64,000 nt of DNA from Polaromonas sp. JS666 (GCF_900103405.1 NZ_FNHX01000004.1:473111-537110); one strand, 5' to 3'; shown: positions 46,812-55,617, counted from the stretch's first letter. Made by a program: numbers and translations. The notes: generated by a model not told the origin, from the sequence alone.

Positions 46812-47497
46812 AGCTGGCCGTTTACGCCCTTGTGTTGCTGACCGCCAGCGCGGCCTCGGCACAGTTGAGCACGCCCCCTGAGGGGGACTATGTGATCAAT
46901 GACGGCGCGTGGGGCGTGCTGAGTGTTGAACCGCGTGGAAAGTTCAGGCTGGAAACCACAGGGGCCAACGCACACATATGCGGCCTGGACGGCGTCATCG
47001 TCAATGGCAAATCGAAGATCGACAACTCCGCTTGCCAGCTCAGCTTTAAAGCCCAAGGCCCGGATTTCCAGGTGACGACCAATGGGTCCGACGCGTGCCA
47101 GGATTTTTGCGGCGCGCGGGCCTGGTTTGAGGGGCTTTACCGAAAGCCCCCGCCGCTTTGCGAGTTCAAGAATATGGAAGCGTCGAGAAAAAAGTTCAAA
47201 AAAGAGTACCAGGCCAAAAACTACACCATTGCCTTGGCCGTGCTCAACCCGGTTGCAACGCAATGCAAACCGTTCCTTCATTGGGTTGATTCAGCCTGGG
47301 TATTGAACGACCTGGCCTTGACGCAGTTCAAGCTGGGCGACCGCGCCGGCTGCATCCAGACCTTGAAGGACCTTGCAAAGGATGCCGCGATGTCCGACGA
47401 GGAAGTCACAGGGAACTATCCACCGGCCGATTCAGACATGTATCTGCCGGCCGTACGCGCGACCCGAACCAACCTGAAACTCTGCACAAAGAAATGA
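46808..47497 (+). CDS. Hypothetical periplasmic protein between the macroglobulin and pbpC genes
   Basis: The 229-residue protein starts at GTG 46808 (VKLAVYALVLLTASAASAQ), overlapping the macroglobulin stop by four bases. A signal peptide with AxA cleavage (ASAASA-Q) exports it. The mature protein has about eight cysteines and a helical second half (MEASRKKFKKEYQAKNY; ALTQFKLGDRAGCIQTLKDL) that reads like TPR. Tight coupling points to a role with the macroglobulin. It is bracketed by a 34-base repeat of the macroglobulin 3' end, so it may be a later insertion. Confidence 0.65.
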   Translation: MKLAVYALVLLTASAASAQLSTPPEGDYVINDGAWGVLSVEPRGKFRLETTGANAHICGLDGVIVNGKSKIDNSACQLSFKAQGPDFQVTTNGSDACQDFCGARAWFEGLYRKPPPLCEFKNMEASRKKFKKEYQAKNYTIALAVLNPVATQCKPFLHWVDSAWVLNDLALTQFKLGDRAGCIQTLKDLAKDAAMSDEEVTGNYPPADSDMYLPAVRATRTNLKLCTKK

Positions 47498-47555
47498 ATC
47501 GCAAGCCCAAGACGTTTTCAAGCTTCGCGCCAGCTCTTGTTCCGGCAGGTAATGC

Positions 47556-47589
47556 ATGCGCAGGTGAAGGTGGAGGCGGTAAAGTGAAG
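47556..47589. repeat. Imperfect copy of the macroglobulin gene 3' end
   Basis: These 34 bases match 46780-46813 with four differences. The copy still reads AQVKVEAVK-stop where the original reads ARVKVEAAK-stop, including the TGAAG after the stop. It lies between the 229-residue and 104-residue genes. It is evidence that a gene was inserted at the macroglobulin 3' end, or that a tandem copy decayed. Confidence 0.65.
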
Positions 47590-47600
47590 ACAGCCATACC

Positions 47601-47915
47601 ATGAACACCCGGCTCATAGGTCGCATCGGCCAGGTGATCGGCGCCCTCGGCGCCGGCATGGCCATCTTCAGCGCCCAGGCTTATGGCGGGGCCATCAACT
47701 GCCGAGGGTGGAACCAGATCACCTGCTTTTTCCACGCCATCTTCTGGCTGCTTGGAAGCCAGGTAGTGGCGGCGCCGCTCCAGTGGATAGGCGTGAAGAA
47801 CACACAAGGCAAAGAAAGAGTCCTGACCCTCCTGGGCGCGGCTATCAGCACGCTGGTAGTGGCAGGCATAGCTGCGACCTGGCTGTCTTTTCACCTCGCC
47901 ATTCAACCGCCTTGA
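47601..47915 (+). CDS. Small membrane protein upstream of pbpC
   Basis: The 104-residue protein starts at ATG 47601 (MNTRLIGRIGQVIGALGAGM). It has an N-terminal helix (about 8-28), a middle helix (about 43-62, FFHAIFWLLGSQVVAAPLQW) and a C-terminal one (about 77-98, LGAAISTLVVAGIAATWLSF), so three spans. Family not recognised. It stops five bases before the pbpC ATG, so the two are co-transcribed. Confidence 0.6.
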   Translation: MNTRLIGRIGQVIGALGAGMAIFSAQAYGGAINCRGWNQITCFFHAIFWLLGSQVVAAPLQWIGVKNTQGKERVLTLLGAAISTLVVAGIAATWLSFHLAIQPP

Positions 47916-47920
47916 GCCTC

Positions 47921-50182
47921 ATGACATTTCCGCGCGACACCCTCCTGAAACCCCTGCTGCTGGCCGGCCTGCTCATGGCTGCCCAGGCGCAGACGGTGTC
48001 GGCTGCGGCCACCTTCGACGAAGTCAAACGCGACTTCAAACCCTCCGAGACCCTGGTGCTGGACCGCAACGGCGAGCTGCTGCAGCGCCTTCGCACCGAC
48101 AAGGCCGTGCGGCGCGGCCAGTGGGTGGCGCTGCCCGATGTGTCGCCGGCACTGCGCACGGCGCTGGTGCTCAGCGAGGACAAGCGTTTTTACGAACACA
48201 GCGGCGTGGACTGGCGCGCGGTCTCGGCCGCGGCCTGGGGCAACCTGTGGAACACCAGGACGCGCGGCGCCTCCACCATCAGCATGCAGCTGGCCGGCCT
48301 GCTGGACGAAGACTGGCGCGCCGGTGCGGGTGGGCGCAGCCTCACGCAAAAAGTCGGCCAGACCGTCTCGGCCCAGGTGCTGGAGGCGCGCTGGCGCAAG
48401 GACCAGATCCTGGAGGCTTACCTCAACCTCGTGCCCTTTCGCGGCGAGATGGTGGGCATAGACGCGCTGAGCCGCACGCTGTTCGGCAAGGCCGCGCACG
48501 GCCTGGACGAGCGCGAAGCGGCGATCGCGGCCGCGCTGGTGCGCGCGCCCAATGCCAAAGCGGCGCAGGTCTCGCAGCGCGCCTGCGGCGTGCTCAAAGC
48601 CATGCAAGCGCCCGCCAAGGTGGATTGCACGGGCCTGGACCTGTTTGCCAGCGCCGCGCTGCAGCGCAAGGCCTTTGATGCGAGCGAGGGCGTGGCGCCG
48701 CATTTGGCGCGCAGGCTGCTGGCCGCCCAGGCCGGCAACACCCCAGGCCGGGCTAACACGCCCCTGGCGTTGGCCTCCACCGTTCGCGCCCCGCTGCAAC
48801 GCTTCGCCGTACAGACCCTGACCCAGCAGCTGCGCGAGCTGCGCGGCCGCCACGTCGAAGACGGCGCGATTGTGGTGCTGGACAACACCACGGGCGAGGT
48901 GCTGGCCTGGGTCGGTTCCTCGGGTGAACTGAGCGACGCGGCCGAAGTCGACGGCGTGACGGCCTTGCGCCAGCCGGGCTCCACGCTCAAGCCCTTTTTG
49001 TATGCGCAGGCGATTGCCGAGCGCCGCATCACGGCCGCTTCGCTGCTGGAAGATTCCTCTTCCCAGATACAGACCTCGGGCGGGCTGTACATCCCGCAAA
49101 ACTATGACCGGCAGTTCAAGGGCCTGGTGTCGGCGCGCACCGCGCTGGGCGCTTCACTCAATGTGCCGGCCGTGCGCACGCTGGTGATGGTCTCGCCCGA
49201 TGCTTTTCACAAACAGCTCAAGGCCGTGGGCCTGCCGCTGAAAGAATCAGGCGACTACTACGGCTACAGCCTGGCCCTGGGCAGCAGCGAGGTTTCGCTG
49301 CTGTCGCTTGCCAACGCCTACCGCACGCTGGCCAACGGCGGGCGCTACAGCGCGCCCTCGCTCGCGAAAAATCCCAAGCCCGTCTTCAGGCCGGCGCTGG
49401 ACGCGCGCGCCGCCTTTATCGCCACCGACATCATGGCCGACCCGCTGGCGCGCGCACGCACCTTCGGCACCGACAGCGTGCTGGCCACGCGCTTCTGGAC
49501 GGCCGTCAAAACCGGCACCAGCAAGGACATGCGCGACAACTGGGCCATGGGTTTCTCGCAGCGCTACACCGTGGGCGTGTGGGTGGGCAATGCCAGCGGC
49601 GCGCCCATGTGGGACGTGAGCGGCACCAGCGGCGCGGCGCCCATCTGGGCGGCGCTGATGAACTACCTGCACAGGACCGAACGCAGCCGCGCGCCCACAC
49701 CGCCCGCCGGCCTGGTGCAAAGCCGCACGCAATTCGGCAAGCAAGGCGGCACGCCGCTGGAGGCGGCGCGCAGCGAGTGGTTTATCCAGGGCACGGAGCA
49801 AGCGGTATTTGCCGCGAATTCCAGCACCGGCGATTTCGGCCCGGCCAAGGCCTCCAGGTCCGGCAAAAAAACGGCGGCCGAACCCGACGCCCCGCCCCGC
49901 ATCACCGCCCCGGCCTCGGGCACCATCATCGCGCTGGACCCGGACATCCCGCCCAAACACCAGCGCATCAGCTTCAGCGCCGAAGGCCGCGGCACGCGCT
50001 GGCTGATGGACGGCAAGGAGTTCGCGCGTGGCCCGCAGGCCCAGTGGCTGCCCTGGCCGGGCCGGCATGTGGTGCAACTGCTCGACGCCGGCGGCAAGGT
50101 GGCCGATGAAATCCGCTTCGAAGTGCGCGGCGCCGGCGTGCGCGAAGCCAGCGCGCGTGGCGCCCCAGCCGCCAAACGCTGA
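47921..50182 (+). CDS. pbpC: Penicillin-binding protein 1C
   Basis: The 753-residue protein starts at ATG 47921 (MTFPRDTLLK), which gives a proper signal/anchor segment; the upstream frame is antisense noise. The GT51 peptidoglycan glycosyltransferase has LSEDKRFYEHSGVD (Glu86) and RGASTISMQLAGLL. The transpeptidase has PGSTLKPF (Ser354, Lys357), SLNVPAV and VKTGTSKD (Lys530). A BiPBP_C domain (about 640-745) ends the protein. PBP1C polymerises glycan in the periplasm and is genetically tied to bacterial alpha-2-macroglobulin, as here. The pairing suggests cell-wall repair at sites where proteases breach the outer membrane. Confidence 0.95.
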   Translation: MTFPRDTLLKPLLLAGLLMAAQAQTVSAAATFDEVKRDFKPSETLVLDRNGELLQRLRTDKAVRRGQWVALPDVSPALRTALVLSEDKRFYEHSGVDWRAVSAAAWGNLWNTRTRGASTISMQLAGLLDEDWRAGAGGRSLTQKVGQTVSAQVLEARWRKDQILEAYLNLVPFRGEMVGIDALSRTLFGKAAHGLDEREAAIAAALVRAPNAKAAQVSQRACGVLKAMQAPAKVDCTGLDLFASAALQRKAFDASEGVAPHLARRLLAAQAGNTPGRANTPLALASTVRAPLQRFAVQTLTQQLRELRGRHVEDGAIVVLDNTTGEVLAWVGSSGELSDAAEVDGVTALRQPGSTLKPFLYAQAIAERRITAASLLEDSSSQIQTSGGLYIPQNYDRQFKGLVSARTALGASLNVPAVRTLVMVSPDAFHKQLKAVGLPLKESGDYYGYSLALGSSEVSLLSLANAYRTLANGGRYSAPSLAKNPKPVFRPALDARAAFIATDIMADPLARARTFGTDSVLATRFWTAVKTGTSKDMRDNWAMGFSQRYTVGVWVGNASGAPMWDVSGTSGAAPIWAALMNYLHRTERSRAPTPPAGLVQSRTQFGKQGGTPLEAARSEWFIQGTEQAVFAANSSTGDFGPAKASRSGKKTAAEPDAPPRITAPASGTIIALDPDIPPKHQRISFSAEGRGTRWLMDGKEFARGPQAQWLPWPGRHVVQLLDAGGKVADEIRFEVRGAGVREASARGAPAAKR

Positions 50183-50198
50183 CCTTTCCAAACCCGCC

Positions 50199-51524
50199 AT
50201 GCCTCAGTTCCAGACCGCCCTTCCCTCCCCAGCACTGCCGAGCACACGGCGCCTCTTTCAAACCCTGCTGGTGCTCTGGGCGGCGCTGTGCGTGCTGACC
50301 GCCGGTGCCGGGCAGATAGCCCCGCCGGTCGATGCCGCGCAGACAGCCGTATCGGCTGATGCCGCGCAGATGGCCGCGCCGATCGATGCCGTGCAGGTGC
50401 CCGTTCCGCCCTACAGCGCACGCGTACTCGACACCAGCGGCACGCTGAACACCGCGCAGGTCGCGGCCTTGAACGAACAAATCCTGGCGCTGGAGGCCGA
50501 CACCCGGGCGGCGGTGGTGGTGTTCATGCTGCCGACCACGGGCGTAGAAGCCATAGAGGAATACGCCATGCGCGTGTTCGAGAAATGGAAGCTCGGCGAC
50601 ACGAAGCGCGACGACGGCATCCTGATCCTGGTCGCCACAGAGGACAGGCGCATGCGCATCGAGGTGGGCCAGGGCCTGGAAGGCAGCGTGCCCGACGTGC
50701 TGGCGGGCCGCATCATCGACGAGCAGATGAAGCCGCGCTTTCAGCGCAGCGACTACGCGGGCGGGCTGCAAGCGGCCATCGACCACATAGGCGCAGCGGT
50801 CCGCGGCGATGTGCAGCCCATGGAAGACACGGGCCGTGGCGTTACGCCCTTTGGCTGGGCCTTTTTGGCCTCCTTGCTGTGGGGTTTCGCCATAGGTGCG
50901 GCTCGCGCGCGCCGCAAGTGGAAATGGAAGTGGCCGGTGACGATGGGCGTGGCCGCCGCCCTGCCGCTGGTGGCGGCCGCCGCCCTGAAGGCGCCCGGCC
51001 TGGCGATTGTCATGCTGACCTTCCCGGTGCCGCTGGCGTTTGCGCTGGGTTTTGGCTGCGGCCGCTCGCGCACCCTGCGCAGGGTGGTCGGCGGTATCGC
51101 GCTGGTGATCTGCCTGATGGCCGGCATCGCCTATGCGGTGGGCGCCAACAGCTTCGGCCTGGGTTTTCTCTACGTCGCAGGGGGCGCTGTTGCCTGCCTG
51201 CTGCTGGGCATCATCGGTGCGGGTGCTTACATGGCCTTCAAGCGCAGCCTGCTGGAGTTCGGCGTGCGCTGCGCCGTGGTGGCCGGCATCGTGGGCTATG
51301 TGGCCTTCAAAAACCCGCCCGACCTGCTTTTTATGGACTGGGAATCCTGGCTACCCACCGGGATCGCGGCCGGCCTGGCGATGCTGTTTGGCTTCTTCCC
51401 GGGCAGCGTCAGCACCAGCAGCGGAGGTGGCAGCTCATCGAGCAGCAGTTCAAGCTCCAGTTCCAGCAGCCGGAGCTCGTCGGGCGGCTCCAGTAGCGGC
51501 GGTGGGGCTTCCGGCAGCTGGTAG
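50199..51524 (+). CDS. TPM-domain protein (YgcG-like) with Ser/Gly-rich tail
   Basis: The 441-residue protein starts at ATG 50199 (MPQFQTALPSP). A signal segment at about 24-45 precedes near-repeats of about 11 residues (VDAAQTAVSA, DAAQMAAPID). The TPM domain (about 70-200) has VLDTSGTLN, AAVVVFMLPTT, DDGILILVA and RMRIEVGQGLEGSVPD. Five to six transmembrane helices follow. The tail has a run of serines near 410-428, then GGASGSW, the usual end of YgcG-type proteins. Role unknown; some TPM proteins act in membrane or photosystem repair. It is 16 bases after pbpC, so probably in that operon. Confidence 0.87.
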   Translation: MPQFQTALPSPALPSTRRLFQTLLVLWAALCVLTAGAGQIAPPVDAAQTAVSADAAQMAAPIDAVQVPVPPYSARVLDTSGTLNTAQVAALNEQILALEADTRAAVVVFMLPTTGVEAIEEYAMRVFEKWKLGDTKRDDGILILVATEDRRMRIEVGQGLEGSVPDVLAGRIIDEQMKPRFQRSDYAGGLQAAIDHIGAAVRGDVQPMEDTGRGVTPFGWAFLASLLWGFAIGAARARRKWKWKWPVTMGVAAALPLVAAAALKAPGLAIVMLTFPVPLAFALGFGCGRSRTLRRVVGGIALVICLMAGIAYAVGANSFGLGFLYVAGGAVACLLLGIIGAGAYMAFKRSLLEFGVRCAVVAGIVGYVAFKNPPDLLFMDWESWLPTGIAAGLAMLFGFFPGSVSTSSGGGSSSSSSSSSSSSSRSSSGGSSSGGGASGSW

Positions 51525-51554
51525 AAGGACGGCCGTAGCCGGTGCCTCTCGCGT

Positions 51555-51591
51555 ATTGAAATAATTTGAAGCCCGCCAAAATTTATTCAAT
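51555..51591. promoter_or_regulatory. AT-rich imperfect inverted repeat upstream of lldD
   Basis: ATTGAAATAATTT (51555-51567) and AAAATTTATTCAAT (51578-51591) are inverted copies with a one-base offset, in an otherwise GC-rich region 50 bases before the lldD start. This may be an operator for a lactate-responsive regulator, or the promoter. No LldR gene is in the window. Confidence 0.4.
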
Positions 51592-51641
51592 CGCCGGGCG
51601 GCCCGAACCCTTAGCATTGGGCACCTGAGGAGACTATCGCC

Positions 51642-52790
51642 GTGCCCGTGATCACCAATATTGAAGACCTGCGCGTCCTGGCCAAAAAACGCGTGCCCCG
51701 CATGTTCTACGACTATGCCGACTCCGGCTCGTGGACCGAAAGCACCTACCGCGCCAATGAAAGCGACTTCCAGAAGATCAAGCTGCGCCAGCGCGTCGCC
51801 GTCAATATGGAAAACCGCAGCACGGCGACCACCATGATCGGCCAGCCGGTCGCCATGCCGGTCGCCATCGCACCCACGGGCCTGACCGGCATGCAGCATG
51901 CCGACGGTGAAATCCTGGGCGCGCGCGCCGCCAAAAAATTCGGCATCCCCTTCACGCTCTCGACCATGAGCATCTGCTCCATCGAAGACGTGGCCGCCGG
52001 CACGGACCGCCACCCTTTCTGGTTCCAGCTCTATGTGATGAAGGACCGCGCTTTTATCGAAAGCCTGATAGACCGTGCCAAGGCGGCCAATTGCTCGGCG
52101 CTGGTGCTCACACTCGACTTGCAAATCCTCGGCCAGCGCCACAAAGACCTCAAGAACGGCCTGAGCGCACCGCCCAAACCCACGCTATCGACCATCCTCA
52201 ACCTCATGACCAAACCGCGCTGGGGTTTGGGCATGCTGGGCACCAAACGCCACGGCTTCGGCAACATCGTCGGCCACGTCAAAGGCGTGGAGAACATGGG
52301 CTCGCTCTCGGAATGGACGGCCAAACAGTTCGACCCGGCCCTCAACTGGGGCGACGTGGAATGGATCAAAAAACGCTGGGGCGGCAAGCTGATCCTCAAA
52401 GGCATACAGGATGTTGAGGACGCAAAACTCGCCGTCAACTCAGGCGCTGATGCACTCATCGTCTCCAACCACGGCGGCCGCCAGCTGGATGGCGCGATGT
52501 CCTCCATCTCCTGCCTGCCCGAGATCATCGCGGCCGTCGGCAACCAGATCGAAGTGCATATGGACGGCGGCATACGCTCCGGCCAGGACGTGCTCAAGGC
52601 GATTGCCCTGGGCGCCAAAGGCACTTACATAGGCCGCGCCTTCCTCTACGGCCTGGGCGCCATGGGCGAACAAGGTGTGACCAAGGCCCTGGAGATCATC
52701 CACAAGGAGCTGGATTTGACCATGGCGTTTTGCGGGCGGACAGATATCAAGGCGGTGGATAGCGGGATTTTTGTGCCTGGAACTTATTGA
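51642..52790 (+). CDS. lldD: FMN-dependent L-lactate dehydrogenase / alpha-hydroxy-acid oxidase
   Basis: The 382-residue protein starts at GTG 51642 after CTGAGGAGA. It oxidises L-lactate (or a related 2-hydroxy acid) to the keto acid with FMN, at the inner face of the membrane. Motifs are MFYDYADSGSWTEST, VAIAPTGLTGM, FWFQLYVMKDR, catalytic His277 in VSNHGGRQLDG, and the FMN-phosphate site MDGGIRSGQDVLKA followed by GAKGTYIGRAFLYG. The terminal 250 bases are repeated at 55332-55581. Downstream 52791-52970 holds no gene I can support. Confidence 0.94.
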   Translation: MPVITNIEDLRVLAKKRVPRMFYDYADSGSWTESTYRANESDFQKIKLRQRVAVNMENRSTATTMIGQPVAMPVAIAPTGLTGMQHADGEILGARAAKKFGIPFTLSTMSICSIEDVAAGTDRHPFWFQLYVMKDRAFIESLIDRAKAANCSALVLTLDLQILGQRHKDLKNGLSAPPKPTLSTILNLMTKPRWGLGMLGTKRHGFGNIVGHVKGVENMGSLSEWTAKQFDPALNWGDVEWIKKRWGGKLILKGIQDVEDAKLAVNSGADALIVSNHGGRQLDGAMSSISCLPEIIAAVGNQIEVHMDGGIRSGQDVLKAIALGAKGTYIGRAFLYGLGAMGEQGVTKALEIIHKELDLTMAFCGRTDIKAVDSGIFVPGTY

Positions 52791-52970
52791 GGGCAGAGCG
52801 CCGCGACCGACCATCGTCCTTTGCCGGGTATTCAGCCAGTTCGTCGGCGAGTTCCCAAACAGCCCCTGTTGCGGCGGGGAGAGCTTCACGACGCAGTGCT
52901 CGCCTGCACCGATCTCTGCACGCAGCGGAAGCATCGAGGCACGCTTGCCGAAAACAAGGCCGCGGACTTG

Positions 52971-55184
52971 CTATTTTTTATCAATCGCGCCTCGGCTTGA
53001 TGACGGGCTCCCGCTGCTGTTTCGCTCTCGAGCAAAGCTTTCGACAAACGGAAGCAGCTTGCTCGCAACAAGCACGCTGGCACGCTCAGAAATATGGTCT
53101 GAATAGCCGTAAAGGATAAAACCATCCAGGAATGAACCGCATATTCGGCTCTTCATATCGCAAAGCAGATTCAGGGGATCAAAAATACGGAGTTGGCCCG
53201 CGTATTTCACTTGCAAATTTTCAAGCAAGCCGCGGTATTGCCTCGACAGTTCCATATGCCTGTCAAAAGTGATATTGCAAAGAGACTGGTTTGGAACCAG
53301 CCCCAGAAAATCATTCACAAAGTCAAGCCCGCTGGCTCTTGAAACACATTTCCTGGGCTCTTTCAACGTGGGGTTGTCCACTGTGATGACCACTTTTTTC
53401 CCCGCTTTGACAAGCCGGTCCACAGCTCGGTCCATCCCATCCAGCGCAAGGTTGAAGCCTCCGTGCGCGGGTAGATCTTCGATGGAGTGCTCATTCTTCA
53501 ATTTAAAAAGCGCGCGGGTTGCGGTCGTAAGCACAACCACCTCAATTTCAGGGTTTGCGATCACGGCGTCAAAAGCTATTTTTGTTGCCTCTTGATAGGG
53601 GGCGTATTGCACAGCATCGGTCACTACCGGTACAACGGAACCCCATCGATTCGTTCCACCAATAAATACCCAGTAGCCATTGGAAGTTGACTCCCGAAAA
53701 ATACCAGGCGCCAGCGCAGCAGCCTTGCTGTCACCCAATAATGCGAATCTCGCCGCACCACGGGTGTCGCTCAGGCATCTTTCAAACTTTTTCTCGACAC
53801 TCGCATCCAGTCCGCAGCGGGAGACCGTGTGGTGCTGATAGGCGGGGAGCCGTCCGGATGAAATCGCGGGGTTAAGTTCAACAACATGCCTGGACGCTAT
53901 GCCTTTCGAAAGGACCGAGTGATATCCGGCACACCACACCACCGCGGCAAGCACGCAAAGCAGGCCCACTTTGAAACGGCCATTCGAACCGCCACGTATG
54001 GGAGTCTCCACCAAGCTGTACGTCAGCCATGCCAGCAGAAAGCTCAGTGCAACCACGACAAGGCGGGCTATGCCGGATGCGTCTCCGAGCGCCAGAATTT
54101 GCAAGAACGACAAGAGGGGCCAGTGCCACAGATAAAGGGGATAGCTGATAAGCCCCACAAACACCATCCCTTGATTGGCGAGAATCACTCGATTGACCCA
54201 TGCGTCCGGTCCCACGCCAATCAACAAAACCGCTCCTGTGACGGGCGCCAAGGCCCACCACCCAGGGAATTCCCACGTACTGTCCAGCCCGAAAATCGTT
54301 GCGGCCAGGAGGAGCAAAGCCGCTATGGACAGTGAGCTTCTGACAGTCCGGTCAAACCGCGAGCCCGCCGTTTCTGGAGAAAATAATCTGGAGGTCCAAA
54401 GATTCAGATACGCCATCAGCTGCTGTTTTTTAAACAACTGAACATACGCCAGCACGGATCCCGCCAATATCTCCCAAAACCTTGTTTGAGACAGGAGGAA
54501 TGTTTTGGTGGGAGACCCCAAGCCTGATCCGAAAGAGAGCAAGCCGAGAACAAGGACAAACGCCAGAACATTCACGCGTGCTTTCCATACGCACCAGATT
54601 GCCAGTGGATAGACCAGGTAGAACTGCTCTTCGATGGCCAGGGACCACAGATGCATCAAAGGCTTGAATTCTGTCGCCGTATCAAAATATCCCGCCTCCG
54701 TCCAGAGAACGAAATTCTGAATGAAGCCAATGCTCGCCGCGGTATGCCGGCCCAGCTGCCTGAACTCATCGGCGACGAGCGTAAACCAGCCGAATAGATA
54801 GGACCCTGCAAGTACAAGAATCAAGGCCGGGAAGATCCGCTTGATCCGATGCGCGTAGAAGAGGGAAAAACTGAAGTCTCCCTTCTCCAGCCCTTTGAAA
54901 ATGATGCTGGATATGAGAAAACCGGAAATAACAAAAAAGATGTCTACGCCGACAAACCCGCCAGGCAGGCTGCCGGGAAAGGCGTGATAAATGACAACCG
55001 CCAGTATGGCAATCGCACGCAGGCCGTCGATGTCAGGCCGGTATGACGAACTGCCGAGCGTCAAGGTTTTACCGGGCAACGCAGCGGAAGAAGAGACCGG
55101 ATTTCCGGCTAACGCGCCCGCCGCGATAAGTTTTTTTACCGCGGGCTGGATAAGCCCGGAGCGCGTTGGCAACGATTCAGTCAT
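52971..55184 (-). CDS. OafA/YrhL-type O-acyltransferase with C-terminal SGNH domain
   Basis: The protein has 737 residues. The Acyltransferase_3 domain (about 45-400, ten or so helices) carries YRPDIDGLRAIAILAVVIYH with the catalytic His, then FVGVDIFFVISGFLI and RRIFPALI-like RIKRIFPALIL. A linker helix leads to a periplasmic SGNH domain with LLGDSKAAALAPG (GDS motif) and the terminal GYSDHISERAS (Asp/His). It O-acetylates lipopolysaccharide or another surface glycan. Base composition is clearly more AT-rich than in its neighbours, and it lies alone between lldD and a copy of the lldD 3' end. It was probably acquired by transfer. Confidence 0.93.
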   Translation of the reverse strand: MTESLPTRSGLIQPAVKKLIAAGALAGNPVSSSAALPGKTLTLGSSSYRPDIDGLRAIAILAVVIYHAFPGSLPGGFVGVDIFFVISGFLISSIIFKGLEKGDFSFSLFYAHRIKRIFPALILVLAGSYLFGWFTLVADEFRQLGRHTAASIGFIQNFVLWTEAGYFDTATEFKPLMHLWSLAIEEQFYLVYPLAIWCVWKARVNVLAFVLVLGLLSFGSGLGSPTKTFLLSQTRFWEILAGSVLAYVQLFKKQQLMAYLNLWTSRLFSPETAGSRFDRTVRSSLSIAALLLLAATIFGLDSTWEFPGWWALAPVTGAVLLIGVGPDAWVNRVILANQGMVFVGLISYPLYLWHWPLLSFLQILALGDASGIARLVVVALSFLLAWLTYSLVETPIRGGSNGRFKVGLLCVLAAVVWCAGYHSVLSKGIASRHVVELNPAISSGRLPAYQHHTVSRCGLDASVEKKFERCLSDTRGAARFALLGDSKAAALAPGIFRESTSNGYWVFIGGTNRWGSVVPVVTDAVQYAPYQEATKIAFDAVIANPEIEVVVLTTATRALFKLKNEHSIEDLPAHGGFNLALDGMDRAVDRLVKAGKKVVITVDNPTLKEPRKCVSRASGLDFVNDFLGLVPNQSLCNITFDRHMELSRQYRGLLENLQVKYAGQLRIFDPLNLLCDMKSRICGSFLDGFILYGYSDHISERASVLVASKLLPFVESFARERNSSGSPSSSRGAIDKK

Positions 55185-55324
55185 TCGTGAAATGATCGAC
55201 AGAGGATCGTATGTGGTTTCTTATTGGCGTATTGGCATCTCATACGATTTGCCTCTGCATACCCGAGCCGTCTTCAAAAAAGCCGCTTGTTGCTCAGTGT
55301 AACCATGGAGTATGCATTGAGCCT

Positions 55325-55581
55325 CCGCCGGCAAGCAGATCGAAGTGCATATGGACTACGGCATACGCTCCGGCCAGAACGTGCTCAAGGCTGTTGCCCC
55401 GGGCGCCAAAGGCACTTACATAGGCCACGCCTTCCTCTATGGCCTGGGCGCCATGGGCGAGCAAGGCGTGACCAAGGCGCTGGAGATCATCCACAAGGAG
55501 CTGGATTTGACCATGGCGTTTTGCGGGCGGACAGATATCAAGGCGGTGGATAGCGGGATTTTTGTGCCTGGAACTTATTGA
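55325..55581 (+). pseudogene. Partial second copy of lldD (3' end only)
   Basis: Bases 55332-55581 match lldD 52541-52790 with 12 differences in 250. The last 102 bases are identical; all differences lie in the first 148. An open frame of 78 codons survives from 55345 but the FMN-phosphate motif is damaged (MDYGIRSGQN instead of MDGGIRSGQD, and GHAFLYG for GRAFLYG). It cannot encode a working enzyme. It faces the acyltransferase from the other side, so the two lldD ends bracket that gene. Confidence 0.9.
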
Positions 55582-55587
55582 AAGTCA

Positions 55588-55617
55588 GGCGCAGGGGACT
55601 CAAAATCCCCTGCTGCA
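55588..55617 (+). other. tRNA-Leu(CAA) anticodon-arm remnant, possible attachment site
   Basis: GGGGACTCAAAATCCCC (55594-55610) is a perfect five-pair stem with the seven-base loop CTCAAAA: C32, U33, anticodon CAA, A37, A38. Flanking GGCGCA and TGCTGC match what precedes and follows this arm in leucine tRNAs. The D arm, T arm and acceptor are missing. Anticodon arms of tRNA genes are classic cores for tyrosine-recombinase integration. It starts seven bases after the lldD fragment. Confidence 0.7.

Noticed and set aside
40767..46862. Long minus-strand frames opposite the macroglobulin gene
   Set aside because: Shadows of a gene with clear domains and a thioester motif.
52791..52970. Possible transposase or integrase remnant after lldD
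   Set aside because: Short open frames on both strands show no recognisable motif; left as a gap.
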